From the NCBI RefSeq assembly GCF_000384415.1, contig NZ_ARVU01000001.1:1736001-1800000 (forward strand): a DNA stretch of 64,000 bases, written 5' to 3'. This DNA comes from Cycloclasticus pugetii PS-1. GTDB taxonomy: Bacteria > Pseudomonadota > Gammaproteobacteria > Methylococcales > Cycloclasticaceae. Shown here one piece after another: positions 39,307 to 50,381 of this stretch (within the stretch, counting starts at the first letter, position 1; every line of letters starts with the position of its first letter). The translations under genes were made by a program, and so were the position numbers. Under the pieces are notes generated by a model that searched no databases, had not been told where the DNA came from, and saw nothing but the letters and a program-made list of their open reading frames with translations.

Positions 39307-39894
39307 TTAAACAGTTTTAGCTTGGCTTACATCAAGTCCATGTTGTTTAAGTAACTGAGCTGTTTCATAGATAGGAAGCCCCATAACACCTGAAAAACTG
39401 CCATTCAATTCGGTAATAAAAACAGCGCCTTTACCTTGTATTGCATAGGCGCCGGCTTTATCTTTTGGCTCCCCTGTTAACCAATACCATTCAAGCTGAT
39501 GATCTGAGAGAGTTGAAAATGTCACCGTGCTTTCACTAACTACATACGCATTTTGTTGCCCCATAACGGCCACCGATGTTAACACTGTGTGTCGCTTACC
39601 TGACAGTTTCCTTAACATTGCCAAGGCATGTTCTTTGCTATCTGGTTTACCTAAAATCTCCCCCTCGATAACAACGGTCGTATCAGACCCTAGCACCAAC
39701 ACCTCTTGTTCCGGATAAAAAACCTTTGCTGCTTTGGCTTTCTCTATTGCCAAACGCTGAACATAATCATATGGCAACTCACCCTTTAACGGAGTTTCAT
39801 CTATATCGACAGGTTTTACATTAAACTCAACACCCAACTGACGCAGCAATTCAGCCCGCCTTGGTGATGCCGATGCTAATATTAATCGCTTCAT
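39307..39894 (-). CDS. Maf-family nucleoside triphosphate pyrophosphatase, YhdE type
   Basis: Maf proteins hydrolyse non-canonical or excess nucleoside triphosphates. The YhdE branch prefers dTTP and UTP. The 195-residue product has the N-terminal LASASPRRAELLRQLG loop, VLGSDTTVV with the conserved Asp, the basic GKRHTVLTSV stretch and DKAGAYAIQGKGAVFI. The assignment to YhdE rather than YceF rests on the adjacent rng-yhdP genes. It overlaps the end of rlmH by four bases. Confidence 0.9.
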   Translation of the reverse strand: MKRLILASASPRRAELLRQLGVEFNVKPVDIDETPLKGELPYDYVQRLAIEKAKAAKVFYPEQEVLVLGSDTTVVIEGEILGKPDSKEHALAMLRKLSGKRHTVLTSVAVMGQQNAYVVSESTVTFSTLSDHQLEWYWLTGEPKDKAGAYAIQGKGAVFITELNGSFSGVMGLPIYETAQLLKQHGLDVSQAKTV

Positions 39895-40361
39895 TCTCTA
39901 TGGTAGGGATGGTTATTCATCAGGCTCCAGCCTCTATATAATTGTTCAGCAAGAACAACACGCACAAGAGGATGAGGAAACGTCAAGGCGGATAAGCACC
40001 ATTGTTCATTGGCTCTTTTTAAGCACTCGGCGGAAAGACCGTCTGCACCACCGATGATAAAAATTATTGACGGTTGAACACCTTGCCAAGCCGATAACTT
40101 ATTTGCAAGCTCTTCTGTTGACCACTGCTTTCCTTTCACCTCAAGGGCCACGACATAATCAACATCTTTAATCATGGATAAAATCTTTTTCCCCTCCAGC
40201 TCCACCACTTTCGACACATTACTTTGCTTAGTCCTTTTTGCAGGGGGAATTTCAATCATTTCAAGTGAGCATTCACGAGGCATTCGCTTTGCGTATTCCT
40301 GATAGCCATGACTCACCCAGCTGGGCATTTTTTGCCCTACTGCTAAAATTTTCAGCTTCAT
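39891..40361 (-). CDS. rlmH: 23S rRNA (pseudouridine1915-N3)-methyltransferase RlmH
   Basis: RlmH methylates pseudouridine 1915 in helix 69 of 23S rRNA on assembled ribosomes. The 156-residue SPOUT enzyme has MKLKILAVGQKMPSWV at the N-terminus, the SAM-binding knot segments IIFIIGGADGLS and SLSALTFPHPLVRVVLAEQLYRGW-type C-terminal region ending NHPYHRE. It is normally next to rsfS. Here the OmpA-like lipoprotein gene and a terminator lie between them. Confidence 0.96.
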   Translation of the reverse strand: MKLKILAVGQKMPSWVSHGYQEYAKRMPRECSLEMIEIPPAKRTKQSNVSKVVELEGKKILSMIKDVDYVVALEVKGKQWSTEELANKLSAWQGVQPSIIFIIGGADGLSAECLKRANEQWCLSALTFPHPLVRVVLAEQLYRGWSLMNNHPYHRE

Positions 40362-40380
40362 ATACGACCTATGATTTATG

Positions 40381-40408
40381 AAAAAGGCGGCTCAACTGAG
40401 CCGCCTTT
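40381..40408 (-). terminator. Intrinsic terminator downstream of the OmpA-like lipoprotein gene
   Basis: AAAGGCGGCTCA (40383-40394) and TGAGCCGCCTTT (40397-40408) are perfect complements and form a GC-rich stem. On the minus strand it is followed by more T residues. It lies just upstream of the rlmH start, so rlmH-maf should have a separate promoter. Confidence 0.85.
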
Positions 40409-40471
40409 ATACTTTCTTTTGAGCCCTTATCGTAACAAGCTCCTTAAAATACGCTGTAAGCTAACGCAGTG

Positions 40472-41131
40472 CTACCTAACATTTAATGGTGTTAATGTTA
40501 TTTCCACTCGCCTGTTTTGTGCTCGCCCTTCTTTTGTAGAGTTACTTGCAATCGGACTTTGCTCACCATAGCCCATTACATTAAACCGTTGGCCAACCAC
40601 ACCTTGTGAGCGTAGGTAGCTCGCTACACTTTGTGCGCGCTGTTCAGATAAACCTTGGTTATACGCTTCATCACCTACACTATCTGTATGGCCAATGACC
40701 GTAATGGTCGTATCTGAATATTCTTTAAGAATAATCGCCACTGAGTCCAGCACTTGATAGAAGCCTGCATTAATACTTGAGTTACCAGTTGTAAACGTAA
40801 CATTGCCGGGCATATTCAATATAAGGTTGTTTCCAACACGGCTAACGCTTACCCCTGTTCCACTTAGACGTTGACGTAATTTCGCCTCTTGCACATCCAT
40901 ATAGTAACCAACACCACCGCCTGCTGCCGCACCCAAGACTGCACCTTTCAATGCCGTTTTTCGGTCCCCTTTCATTGCGCCTATTATAGCGCCTGTTACA
41001 GCACCCGCTCCTGCACCCATCGCCGCTTTACTGGTTTGTTGTTCTTGTGTATATGGGTTTACTGTCGTACAACCGGCTAATGTAAACATTAAACCAGCTG
41101 CAATGCCTGTTACTAAGGTTTTACTATTCAT
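40472..41131 (-). CDS. OmpA-family lipoprotein with glycine-zipper (YiaD-like)
   Basis: The 219-residue protein is an outer-membrane lipoprotein that probably binds peptidoglycan. A signal peptide ends in the lipobox LAGC with the lipidated cysteine at residue 20. A glycine-zipper region follows (AGAGAVTGAIIGAMKG, then GAVLGAAAGGGVGYYMD). The C-terminal OmpA domain contains TVIGHTDSVGDEAYNQGLSEQRAQSVASYL-type peptidoglycan-binding residues (about 140-170) and QNRRVEITL. It has a good ribosome binding site (AGGGAG) and its own terminator, and interrupts the usual rsfS-rlmH pair. Confidence 0.92.
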   Translation of the reverse strand: MNSKTLVTGIAAGLMFTLAGCTTVNPYTQEQQTSKAAMGAGAGAVTGAIIGAMKGDRKTALKGAVLGAAAGGGVGYYMDVQEAKLRQRLSGTGVSVSRVGNNLILNMPGNVTFTTGNSSINAGFYQVLDSVAIILKEYSDTTITVIGHTDSVGDEAYNQGLSEQRAQSVASYLRSQGVVGQRFNVMGYGEQSPIASNSTKEGRAQNRRVEITLTPLNVR

Positions 41132-41268
41132 CCAAAATCTCCCTATTAATACGTATGGTTAAAAATCATTGATTCATAAAATCGAGCATTTAAAATCATT
41201 GCCATTTCTTTGTTTTGTTCCTTATCTTAACTCACTTAAATGAACAAACAATGAACTTAAATCAATCT

Positions 41269-41598
41269 TTAAGTATCTGTCTCGACCGTCCAAAGCTTTT
41301 CAAGTTGGTAGAACTCACGAATATTCGGCTGCATAACATGAACAATCGTATCACCCAAGTCTATTAGCACCCATTCACCCGCATCCATTCCTTCAACACC
41401 GAGGGGTATTAATCCGTGCTTTTTAGAAACCATCGATACTTCCATTGCAAGAGACTTTACATGTCTATTTGATGAGCCTGTCACAATCACTATATGATCA
41501 GCAAAAGAGCACTTACCGCTCACATCAATCACTTCAATGTGCTGACCTTTTTTATCATCCAGCGCTTCGGTGACTTTTGTTAATAACTGCTGAGCCAT
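41269..41598 (-). CDS. rsfS: Ribosomal silencing factor RsfS
   Basis: RsfS binds ribosomal protein uL14 on the 50S subunit and blocks subunit joining during starvation. The 109-residue protein is of usual length. Family segments are VTEALDDKKGQHIEVIDV, SFADHIVIVTGSSNRHVKSLA, GMDAGEWVLIDLGDTIVHVM and REFYQLEKLW. It follows nadD by 31 bases, the widespread nadD-rsfS pairing. Confidence 0.96.
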   Translation of the reverse strand: MAQQLLTKVTEALDDKKGQHIEVIDVSGKCSFADHIVIVTGSSNRHVKSLAMEVSMVSKKHGLIPLGVEGMDAGEWVLIDLGDTIVHVMQPNIREFYQLEKLWTVETDT

Positions 41599-41629
41599 AT
41601 TTTCTATACCTTATTTTCTAATTATTGAG

Positions 41630-42265
41630 TTATCTATAAAAACTGTTTTTGTTAATCACATCTAAACACTGACTCGTCAGCATTTCTTTTACAGTTTTTT
41701 TATCTTTAATGCGTTGTCTAATCTGTGTTGCCGAAATATCGAGAGGCTTCACTGACTGACAGTAAATTTTACCATGTGTTTGCTGCTTTAGTTGCGACTT
41801 ATCCTTTGTTAAAAAAGGGGTAATATAACTTTTTACTGCTGCTTCAAACTGGTTATCAAACCCAGCACGATCGGTCACCACGATATGCGTCAATTTTATT
41901 AGCTCTTCCCAGCGATGCCACGACATCAAACCATTAAAAGCCTCCATGCCTAACACCAACACCAGCGAGTCATTTGGATACTTTCGACGAAAATCCGATA
42001 ACGTATCTACCATATAACTCGGCCCACTTCGCTCCATTTCGCAACTATCCGCCACTAGCGAGGGGTACTCTCTCACTGCCAACTTCAATAAAGAGAATCG
42101 TTGTTCCGCTGATAACACCGGCGCAATACGATGCGGTGGATTAGCTGATAAAACCATTCTCACCTCATCTAAGCCTATCTCTTTTTGCACTGCGCTTGCC
42201 GCTGTCAAATGCCCCAAATGAATGGGGTCAAACGTCCCGCCATATATTCCAATAAATTTGGCCAT
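41630..42265 (-). CDS. nadD: Nicotinate-nucleotide adenylyltransferase
   Basis: NadD joins nicotinate mononucleotide and ATP to give deamido-NAD, an essential step of NAD synthesis. The 211-residue enzyme has the nucleotidyltransferase loop YGGTFDPIHLGHL with the HxGH site, VLGMEAFNGLMSWHRWEEL, and the C-terminal ISATQIRQRI, which replaces the common ISSTxIR. I chose the ATG at 42265 over a preceding GTG. It lies 52 bases after proA. Confidence 0.95.
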   Translation of the reverse strand: MAKFIGIYGGTFDPIHLGHLTAASAVQKEIGLDEVRMVLSANPPHRIAPVLSAEQRFSLLKLAVREYPSLVADSCEMERSGPSYMVDTLSDFRRKYPNDSLVLVLGMEAFNGLMSWHRWEELIKLTHIVVTDRAGFDNQFEAAVKSYITPFLTKDKSQLKQQTHGKIYCQSVKPLDISATQIRQRIKDKKTVKEMLTSQCLDVINKNSFYR

Positions 42266-42317
42266 CACTCACAGCATCTCAAAACAAGCAAACAACAAGC
42301 CCATTAATGGAGCAAAA

Positions 42318-43577
42318 CTACTGACGAATATGCCCATCACCTAACACAATATATTTTTGCGTCGTCAAACCAATCAGCCCAACAGGGCCACGCGCGTGCA
42401 GCTTGTTGGTGCTGATACCTATTTCACCACCCAAACCATACTCAAAGCCATCCGCAAACCGTGTCGAGGCATTGACCATCACAGAGCTCGAATCAACCTC
42501 ACGTAAAAATTGCATTGCCTTAGAATAATCGGCCGTCACAATTGACTCGGTATGCCCAGACCCATGCTGATGAATATGATCCATAGCAGCTGTCATATCA
42601 TCAACAACCCGAATTGACAAAATAGGGGCAAGGTACTCTTCGTCCCAATCAGCCTCAACAGCTTTCTCGCAACTGGGTATAATTTGACAAGTTCTTTCAC
42701 AGCCACGTAACTCCACTCCCTTATCAGTGTAGAGTTTCGCTAATTCAGGCAAGATATCTTTTGCAATACCTTCGGCCAGCAATAAAGTTTCCATTGTATT
42801 ACAGGTACCATAACGCTGTGTTTTTGCATTGAACGCAATCGATTTCGCCATTTCTTTATCCGCCAAATCGTCAATATAGACATGACATACTCCATGCAAA
42901 TGCTTGATCACTGGCACCCGTGCTTCTTTAGTGACCCGTTCAATCAGGCCCTTACCGCCTCGTGGGATAATAACATCCACAAAATCTTCCATACGTATTA
43001 GCTCACCAACTGCATTACGATCCGTTGTTTCAACAACTTGAACCACCTCGTTTGGTAAGCCTGCTTGATTTAAACCTTTGGTAATACAAGCTGCAATGGC
43101 TTGATTTGAGTGTTTTGCTTCCGAGCCGCCACGTAAAATACTTGCGTTACCTGACTTCAGGCATAACGCAGCCGCATCGGCAGTTACATTTGGACGTGAC
43201 TCATAAATAATACCGATCACACCTAACGGGACACGCATTTGACCAACTTTTATTCCCGAAGGTCGTGAGTTAATTTGACTGATTTCTCCCGCAGGATCAG
43301 GTAAGGCGATTATCTGCCTTAAGCCTTCTGAGATGGCCTGTACACGTTCTTCATTCAACGCTAAACGATCTAATAAAGCAGCATCAAGGCCACTGTCCTG
43401 GCCAGCTTTTACATCTAGCGCATTGGCCTGTAAAATAACACTTTGTTGATGTTCTATTTCATCAGCTATAAACGCCAGAGCTTGATTTTTAACGCCAGTA
43501 TCTGCATTAGCAATAACACGGGCAGCACGTTTTGCCCGCTCACCCACGCTATACATATAGTCTTTTAGTTCGCTCAT
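42318..43577 (-). CDS. proA: Gamma-glutamyl phosphate reductase
   Basis: ProA reduces gamma-glutamyl phosphate to glutamate semialdehyde in proline synthesis. The 419-residue protein belongs to the aldehyde dehydrogenase superfamily, with [27 protein letters not shown]-like N-domain segments, [14 protein letters not shown], and the catalytic cysteine in [15 protein letters not shown]. The ATG at 43577 has an AGGA ribosome binding site and fits the family start. Longer readings would run into holA. proB is not in the window. Confidence 0.96.
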   Translation of the reverse strand: MSELKDYMYSVGERAKRAARVIANADTGVKNQALAFIADEIEHQQSVILQANALDVKAGQDSGLDAALLDRLALNEERVQAISEGLRQIIALPDPAGEISQINSRPSGIKVGQMRVPLGVIGIIYESRPNVTADAAALCLKSGNASILRGGSEAKHSNQAIAACITKGLNQAGLPNEVVQVVETTDRNAVGELIRMEDFVDVIIPRGGKGLIERVTKEARVPVIKHLHGVCHVYIDDLADKEMAKSIAFNAKTQRYGTCNTMETLLLAEGIAKDILPELAKLYTDKGVELRGCERTCQIIPSCEKAVEADWDEEYLAPILSIRVVDDMTAAMDHIHQHGSGHTESIVTADYSKAMQFLREVDSSSVMVNASTRFADGFEYGLGGEIGISTNKLHARGPVGLIGLTTQKYIVLGDGHIRQ

Positions 43578-43617
43578 TTTTTTCCTATAAAAATCATTAT
43601 TTTTGACATTAATTATA

Positions 43618-44643
43618 CTACGGTTGGTTATTGAAACGTTTCGGCTCACAAAACGCTAAACAAATTTGCTCAATCATCAGCCATTCATCCCCTGTCTCAA
43701 CACCTTTTGTCACCCGTTCGGCCTTTGCGCAAGCCTGAATCATCGCTTGCCACTGACCAAGCCCTCCTCTAGATAGAGCCTTCATATAAGTGTTTTTTTT
43801 ACTGTCCCAAATCCGGTGCTTTTTAAACGTTGCGTCACGTCGACCCATTGTTTTTTCTTCAAAGCTTAAGCTGGCAAGAATCCGTAATTCGCGCATTAAA
43901 GCCCATAAAACGACAGGTGCCGCCAGCTTTTCCCCTAACAAGCCTTTTAATATTTGAAGTGCTCTTGCCGCGTCACCCAACAGCAAGCTATCGGTCAGCT
44001 TGAAAACATCATACCGTGCATTATCTGCCACCGTATTTGAGATATCTTCTATTGATAATTCTACTGGGCCAAATAATGTGTGAAGTTTTTCAATTTCTTG
44101 ATCAGCAGCCAGCAAATTCCCCTCAACACTGTCTGCTAGCAATTTAACACCTTGGGCGCTTGCCTTTAAGCCTTTTCGCTTCAGACGATGGTCCAACCAT
44201 CTCAACAATTTATCATCAACCAGAGGCCACACTTGCACCACTACCCCATGTTGATCTATCGATTTAAACCATTTTGACTTTTTTGCAGAACCATCTAACT
44301 TGCCAGCGACAATAATCAGTAGATTGTCGGCAGACAAATCATCTAGCATTTTTTCAATCGCTTGTGATCCTTCTCGCCCCGGTTTAGCCGTTGGTAAATT
44401 TAATTCAATTAGGTTCTTTTCGGCAAATAATGACTGGTTCAAACTAGCGGCATAAAGCTGGTTCCAGTCAAACTGCCCCTCAACATGCAACACCTGACGG
44501 TTCACAAACCCCGCGTTTCTGGCCTGCTGACGAATTAAGTCAACAGCCTCACCTTGCTGTAATGGCTCAGCACCCGACACTAAATACACCGGTGCTAGTT
44601 TTTTATTCAGCGAAGAAGATAATTGATTAACGTCTAACTGCAT
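43618..44643 (-). CDS. holA: DNA polymerase III delta subunit
   Basis: The delta subunit is part of the clamp loader and is the wrench that opens the beta sliding clamp. The 341-residue protein has the clamp-interacting N-terminal region ([20 protein letters not shown], then [18 protein letters not shown]), a middle domain, and the C-terminal collar domain around [18 protein letters not shown]. It lies 33 bases after lptE, in the usual leuS-lptE-holA order. Confidence 0.94.
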   Translation of the reverse strand: MQLDVNQLSSSLNKKLAPVYLVSGAEPLQQGEAVDLIRQQARNAGFVNRQVLHVEGQFDWNQLYAASLNQSLFAEKNLIELNLPTAKPGREGSQAIEKMLDDLSADNLLIIVAGKLDGSAKKSKWFKSIDQHGVVVQVWPLVDDKLLRWLDHRLKRKGLKASAQGVKLLADSVEGNLLAADQEIEKLHTLFGPVELSIEDISNTVADNARYDVFKLTDSLLLGDAARALQILKGLLGEKLAAPVVLWALMRELRILASLSFEEKTMGRRDATFKKHRIWDSKKNTYMKALSRGGLGQWQAMIQACAKAERVTKGVETGDEWLMIEQICLAFCEPKRFNNQP

Positions 44644-44676
44644 AGGCTCTGGCTCAACACAGGCCAGCTAATTGAG

Positions 44677-45207
44677 TTAATGAACCACCGCGTCTACTTT
44701 TACTGCTTGTATATGCCTTAAAATTTGTTGGGCCGCATCTCGTTTTAAATCACGCGCAATAACCGCTGACTCATTGGTTCGACCTATAATGTCATTTTCA
44801 TCGTTGATGAAATCACGCACTAATAATAGCGCTTGGTCATCTAAAAGCACCTGACCATTCGCCATCACCAAACTATAAATGACGGAGTACTGCATTTCTG
44901 ACTCACGAACTTTACCTCTTGAGTCCACACTCAAAGTTCTATTTTCTGACTCTTCTTTTTTAATCGTTAATATCGCATCGGCATCTGAACGCTGGCTTAC
45001 CACTTCTGCGGAGTACCCAAGCAGCTCTTTCAAATCTCTTACTAAGTCAGTGTGCTGAGGGCCAGCCACATAAATTTTCTGAAGTTCAGCAGGTAGCTCG
45101 AAAGCTCCTCGTAATTTAAAACCGCACGCCGTTAATGAAACTGACAACAGGCAAAGTATTGTCATTAAACGCAGTATCACAAAAAAGTGTGTTCGAGTGT
45201 TCATCAT
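44677..45207 (-). CDS. lptE: LPS-assembly lipoprotein LptE
   Basis: LptE is the outer-membrane lipoprotein plug inside the LptD barrel, which inserts lipopolysaccharide in the outer leaflet. The 176-residue product has a lipoprotein signal ending LTACGFKLRG, where the cysteine would be lipidated. The mature part shows the family's LQKIYVAGPQHTDLVRDLKELL, LTIKKEESENRTLSVDSRGKV and a C-terminal helical end. It starts 11 bases after the leuS stop. Confidence 0.94.
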   Translation of the reverse strand: MMNTRTHFFVILRLMTILCLLSVSLTACGFKLRGAFELPAELQKIYVAGPQHTDLVRDLKELLGYSAEVVSQRSDADAILTIKKEESENRTLSVDSRGKVRESEMQYSVIYSLVMANGQVLLDDQALLLVRDFINDENDIIGRTNESAVIARDLKRDAAQQILRHIQAVKVDAVVH

Positions 45208-45218
45208 ATTTTAGTCCG

Positions 45219-47714
<2,496 letters not shown>

Positions 47715-47837
47715 TTAGCTACCTATAAATCTAAAGTTGAATTAAATAGAAGGTTACATCTTCTGTTTGTATAAACTTTAAACCCAATGGGTCTGAAGTT
47801 GAATTGAGAAGACTAGACCTTCATACAGGGAGATCTT

Positions 47838-48362
47838 ATGAATAACTCAATACAAGATAAGTTACTTCAAGCCTACGATAAGATGATGCAACGCCTCCAT
47901 GACACCGTTGAACGGGCTGAAAAAATTGCTATTCCAACTCTTAGTGAAAACCTAAAACATGCACAAGAAAAAGCCGTTGAACTAGGCGAACTGACAAAAG
48001 AGGAAGCAAGTAAAGTTGCCGACTATTTAAAAAGGGACTTAGAAGACGCCTCAGCCTATCTACAAACCACAAAAAAGGAGTTCTCTGACTGGCTATCTTT
48101 TGAGTCAAATTTGATAGAGGGTAAAATCGGTGACTGGACCCATTCGGTCGTCGATAAAGCAAAATTAGAGTGGGAGAACTTAAACTTAGATACCATAAAG
48201 GGAACGCTTTACCATTCAGGAGAGCTTACAGGCCCTGGCACTCTTGAGTGCACCCAATGTAAACAGACACTGAACTTTAAAAAAACCGGACATATTCCCC
48301 CATGTCCAACCTGCCATAAAACTGAATTTAAACGTCGCAAAAAGAAGGTGGTTAAAAAATGA
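47838..48362 (+). CDS. YbeL-like zinc-ribbon protein (DUF1451)
   Basis: The 174-residue protein has a long, mostly helical, charged N-terminal part that may form a coiled coil, then a C-terminal zinc ribbon with CTQC and CPTC pairs and a basic tail (FKRRKKKVVKK). The segment YHSGELTGPGTLECTQC is the DUF1451 signature. The Escherichia coli homologue ybeL is also beside leuS, so the position is conserved. Its function is not established. A strong ribosome binding site, GGGAG, precedes the ATG. The gene overlaps the ParA gene by four bases. Confidence 0.9.
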   Translation: MNNSIQDKLLQAYDKMMQRLHDTVERAEKIAIPTLSENLKHAQEKAVELGELTKEEASKVADYLKRDLEDASAYLQTTKKEFSDWLSFESNLIEGKIGDWTHSVVDKAKLEWENLNLDTIKGTLYHSGELTGPGTLECTQCKQTLNFKKTGHIPPCPTCHKTEFKRRKKKVVKK

Positions 48363-49126
48363 ACCGTGTTATTTTTAATAAAAAAGGTGGTGTTGGCAAA
48401 TCTACTATTACCTGCAATTTAGCCGCAATTAGTGCGTCGAAAGGTAAAAAAACCTTGGTCATCGACCTTGATACACAAGGCAACTCAACTCACTATTTAC
48501 TCGGCCAGCAATCAAATACGCTTGAATCCACATTGGCAGATTTTTATACCAACACCCTTAACGTAAGCCTATTTCCAAAAGATTTCAGCGATTTTATCTA
48601 TGAAACTGGTATGCCAAATTTATATGTCATGCCATCACACCCAGACATGGACAATCTACACGCAAAGCTTGAATCTCGTTACAAAATATATAAATTGAAA
48701 GAAGCGTTAGACACCATGGGAGAGTTTGATAATATTTTTATCGACACGCCACCAGCGCTCAACTTCTACACCCGTTCGGCACTAATCGCCGCAAATAGCT
48801 GCATCATTCCCTTCGATTGCGATGTTTTTTCAAAACAAGCCTTGTATTCCTTACTCGATACTGTCGCCGAAGTTAAAGCTGACCATAACCCAAACTTGGC
48901 GATTGAGGGTATTGTTGTCAACCAGTTCCAAAAACGCGCAAAACTACCGACCCAGCTACTAGAAGAACTTATTGACGACAATTTAAAGCTTTTCAAAAGC
49001 ATGATCTCCCCTTCTGTAAAAATACGAGAATCCCATAGCGCAAGCCAACCCATGATCCAATATGCGCCAAACCATAAAATCACCGAGGAGTTTAAAAGCC
49101 TTTATCAGGAATTAAAGAAAAAATAA
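48359..49126 (+). CDS. Solo ParA/MinD-type ATPase
   Basis: The 255-residue protein is a deviant Walker ATPase. The N-terminal NKKGGVGKSTITCN has the signature lysine of ParA and MinD, Walker A' is followed by VIDLDTQGNSTHYLL, and Walker B is IFIDTPPALNFYTRSAL. No ParB, MinE or centromere-like repeats are near it. Orphan ParA proteins usually position a protein cargo in the cell rather than segregate DNA. It is translationally coupled (ATGA) to the YbeL-like zinc-ribbon gene, which suggests the two act together. Confidence 0.9.
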   Translation: MNRVIFNKKGGVGKSTITCNLAAISASKGKKTLVIDLDTQGNSTHYLLGQQSNTLESTLADFYTNTLNVSLFPKDFSDFIYETGMPNLYVMPSHPDMDNLHAKLESRYKIYKLKEALDTMGEFDNIFIDTPPALNFYTRSALIAANSCIIPFDCDVFSKQALYSLLDTVAEVKADHNPNLAIEGIVVNQFQKRAKLPTQLLEELIDDNLKLFKSMISPSVKIRESHSASQPMIQYAPNHKITEEFKSLYQELKKK

Positions 49127-49137
49127 TTGGATTCTCC

Positions 49138-49149
49138 CCTAACGTTAGG
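49138..49149. repeat. 12-bp perfect palindrome upstream of the 2Fe-2S reductase gene
   Basis: CCTAACGTTAGG reads the same on both strands. It stands between the ParA stop and the reductase start, 75 bases before the latter, a plausible operator position. No regulator family can be assigned from the sequence. Confidence 0.45.
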
Positions 49150-49224
49150 TTTACACTCTACGGCGGTTATAAATTACCTACATTTAACACTTTTTAAAAT
49201 CAACACAGCAAACGTAAGGTCACA

Positions 49225-50295
49225 ATGAAAAAACTATTTGGCTTATTTGGTGGGGCAAAAAAAACCCCTTTAAAGGCAACTATTCAGCCATCTGGCAAAT
49301 CATTTGAAGTTCCAAAAAACAACACTTTGTTACAGACTGCGCTCAATGAAGGGGTTAATTTTCCGTTTCACTGCACGGTGGGCACCTGTGGAAATTGTCG
49401 CTGCAAATTACTCGATGGTGAGGTTAAAGCCATCATGGATTTTTCATACACCTTATCAGAACCAGAACTTGATGAAGGCTACATTCTTGCCTGCCAAAGC
49501 TTATTGAAGACCGATGTTATCATTGAGCTTGAAGCCGACGCTAACCAACCCAAACACTCAGTAAAAACCTATAAGGGAACCATTACTGACACCCACATGC
49601 ATACACATGACATTATGGAAGTGACGGTGGAATTAGACCAAGCAATTTCATTCACCGCAGGGCAATTTGCCGATATAGGACTTGAGGGGTTTTCTCGCCA
49701 CCGCAGTTACTCTTTCGCCAATGCGCCGGCTGCTAATGGCCAAAAAACGCTAAGTTTTCATGTTAGAAATGTGCCCGGTGGCGACTACACCCAATGGCTG
49801 TTTGAAAAAGACCGAAAAGGCGAAGCCTTTGAACTGCACGGCCCTAGCGGTGCGTTTTGGTTAAGAACTTCAGATGCGCCAATTCTCGCCATCGCAGGTG
49901 GTAGCGGCATGGCACCACTAAAATCTATTTTAGAAGATGCCTTAAAAAATAACATTAATAGACCCGTTACCTATTTATTTGGTGCCCGTGCTCAACGCGA
50001 TCTCTATTGTCTTGATGATATGAAAAAACTAACAGAAAAGTGGTCCAACTCTTTTAAATTTGTACCCGTGCTGTCCGAGGAGCCTGAAGATTCAGACTGG
50101 ACTGGAAAACGTGGTCTGGTCACCGACTTTATTGACGATGAAACTATCGGTTTTTCGGTGTCTGATAGTCACGCCTACCTATGTGGCCCGCCAGGAATGA
50201 TTGATGCAACACTGGTAAAGCTTGAAGAGGCTAATATCAGTTTAGATAATATTCATTACGACAAATTTTTGGACTCTAGGCAGTTAGAGAGCTGA
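49225..50295 (+). CDS. 2Fe-2S ferredoxin/FAD oxidoreductase (oxygenase-reductase type)
   Basis: The 356-residue protein passes electrons from NAD(P)H through FAD to a plant-type 2Fe-2S centre. The N-terminal ferredoxin domain has CTVGTCGNCRC followed by ILACQSLL, giving the four cluster cysteines. The FAD motif is HRSYSFANAP near residue 165, and the nucleotide-binding domain has AIAGGSGMAPLKSIL and the C-terminal YLCGPPGMID. This domain order is that of phenol hydroxylase, naphthalene dioxygenase and similar reductases. No oxygenase subunit lies nearby, so its partner is unknown. Confidence 0.9.
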   Translation: MKKLFGLFGGAKKTPLKATIQPSGKSFEVPKNNTLLQTALNEGVNFPFHCTVGTCGNCRCKLLDGEVKAIMDFSYTLSEPELDEGYILACQSLLKTDVIIELEADANQPKHSVKTYKGTITDTHMHTHDIMEVTVELDQAISFTAGQFADIGLEGFSRHRSYSFANAPAANGQKTLSFHVRNVPGGDYTQWLFEKDRKGEAFELHGPSGAFWLRTSDAPILAIAGGSGMAPLKSILEDALKNNINRPVTYLFGARAQRDLYCLDDMKKLTEKWSNSFKFVPVLSEEPEDSDWTGKRGLVTDFIDDETIGFSVSDSHAYLCGPPGMIDATLVKLEEANISLDNIHYDKFLDSRQLES

Positions 50296-50381
50296 TTTTC
50301 GAACTACCCTAGAGTTAAATCTGATTCGCCTTCAGCAAACCAGCATAAGAGCGTCATGTTCATCTGGCCGCCTTTAGTCTG

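Noticed and set aside
47782-47792. ACCCAATGGGT dyad between leuS and the zinc-ribbon gene
   Set aside because: An 11-base dyad alone in a divergent promoter region is weak evidence, with no second copy or recognised operator form.
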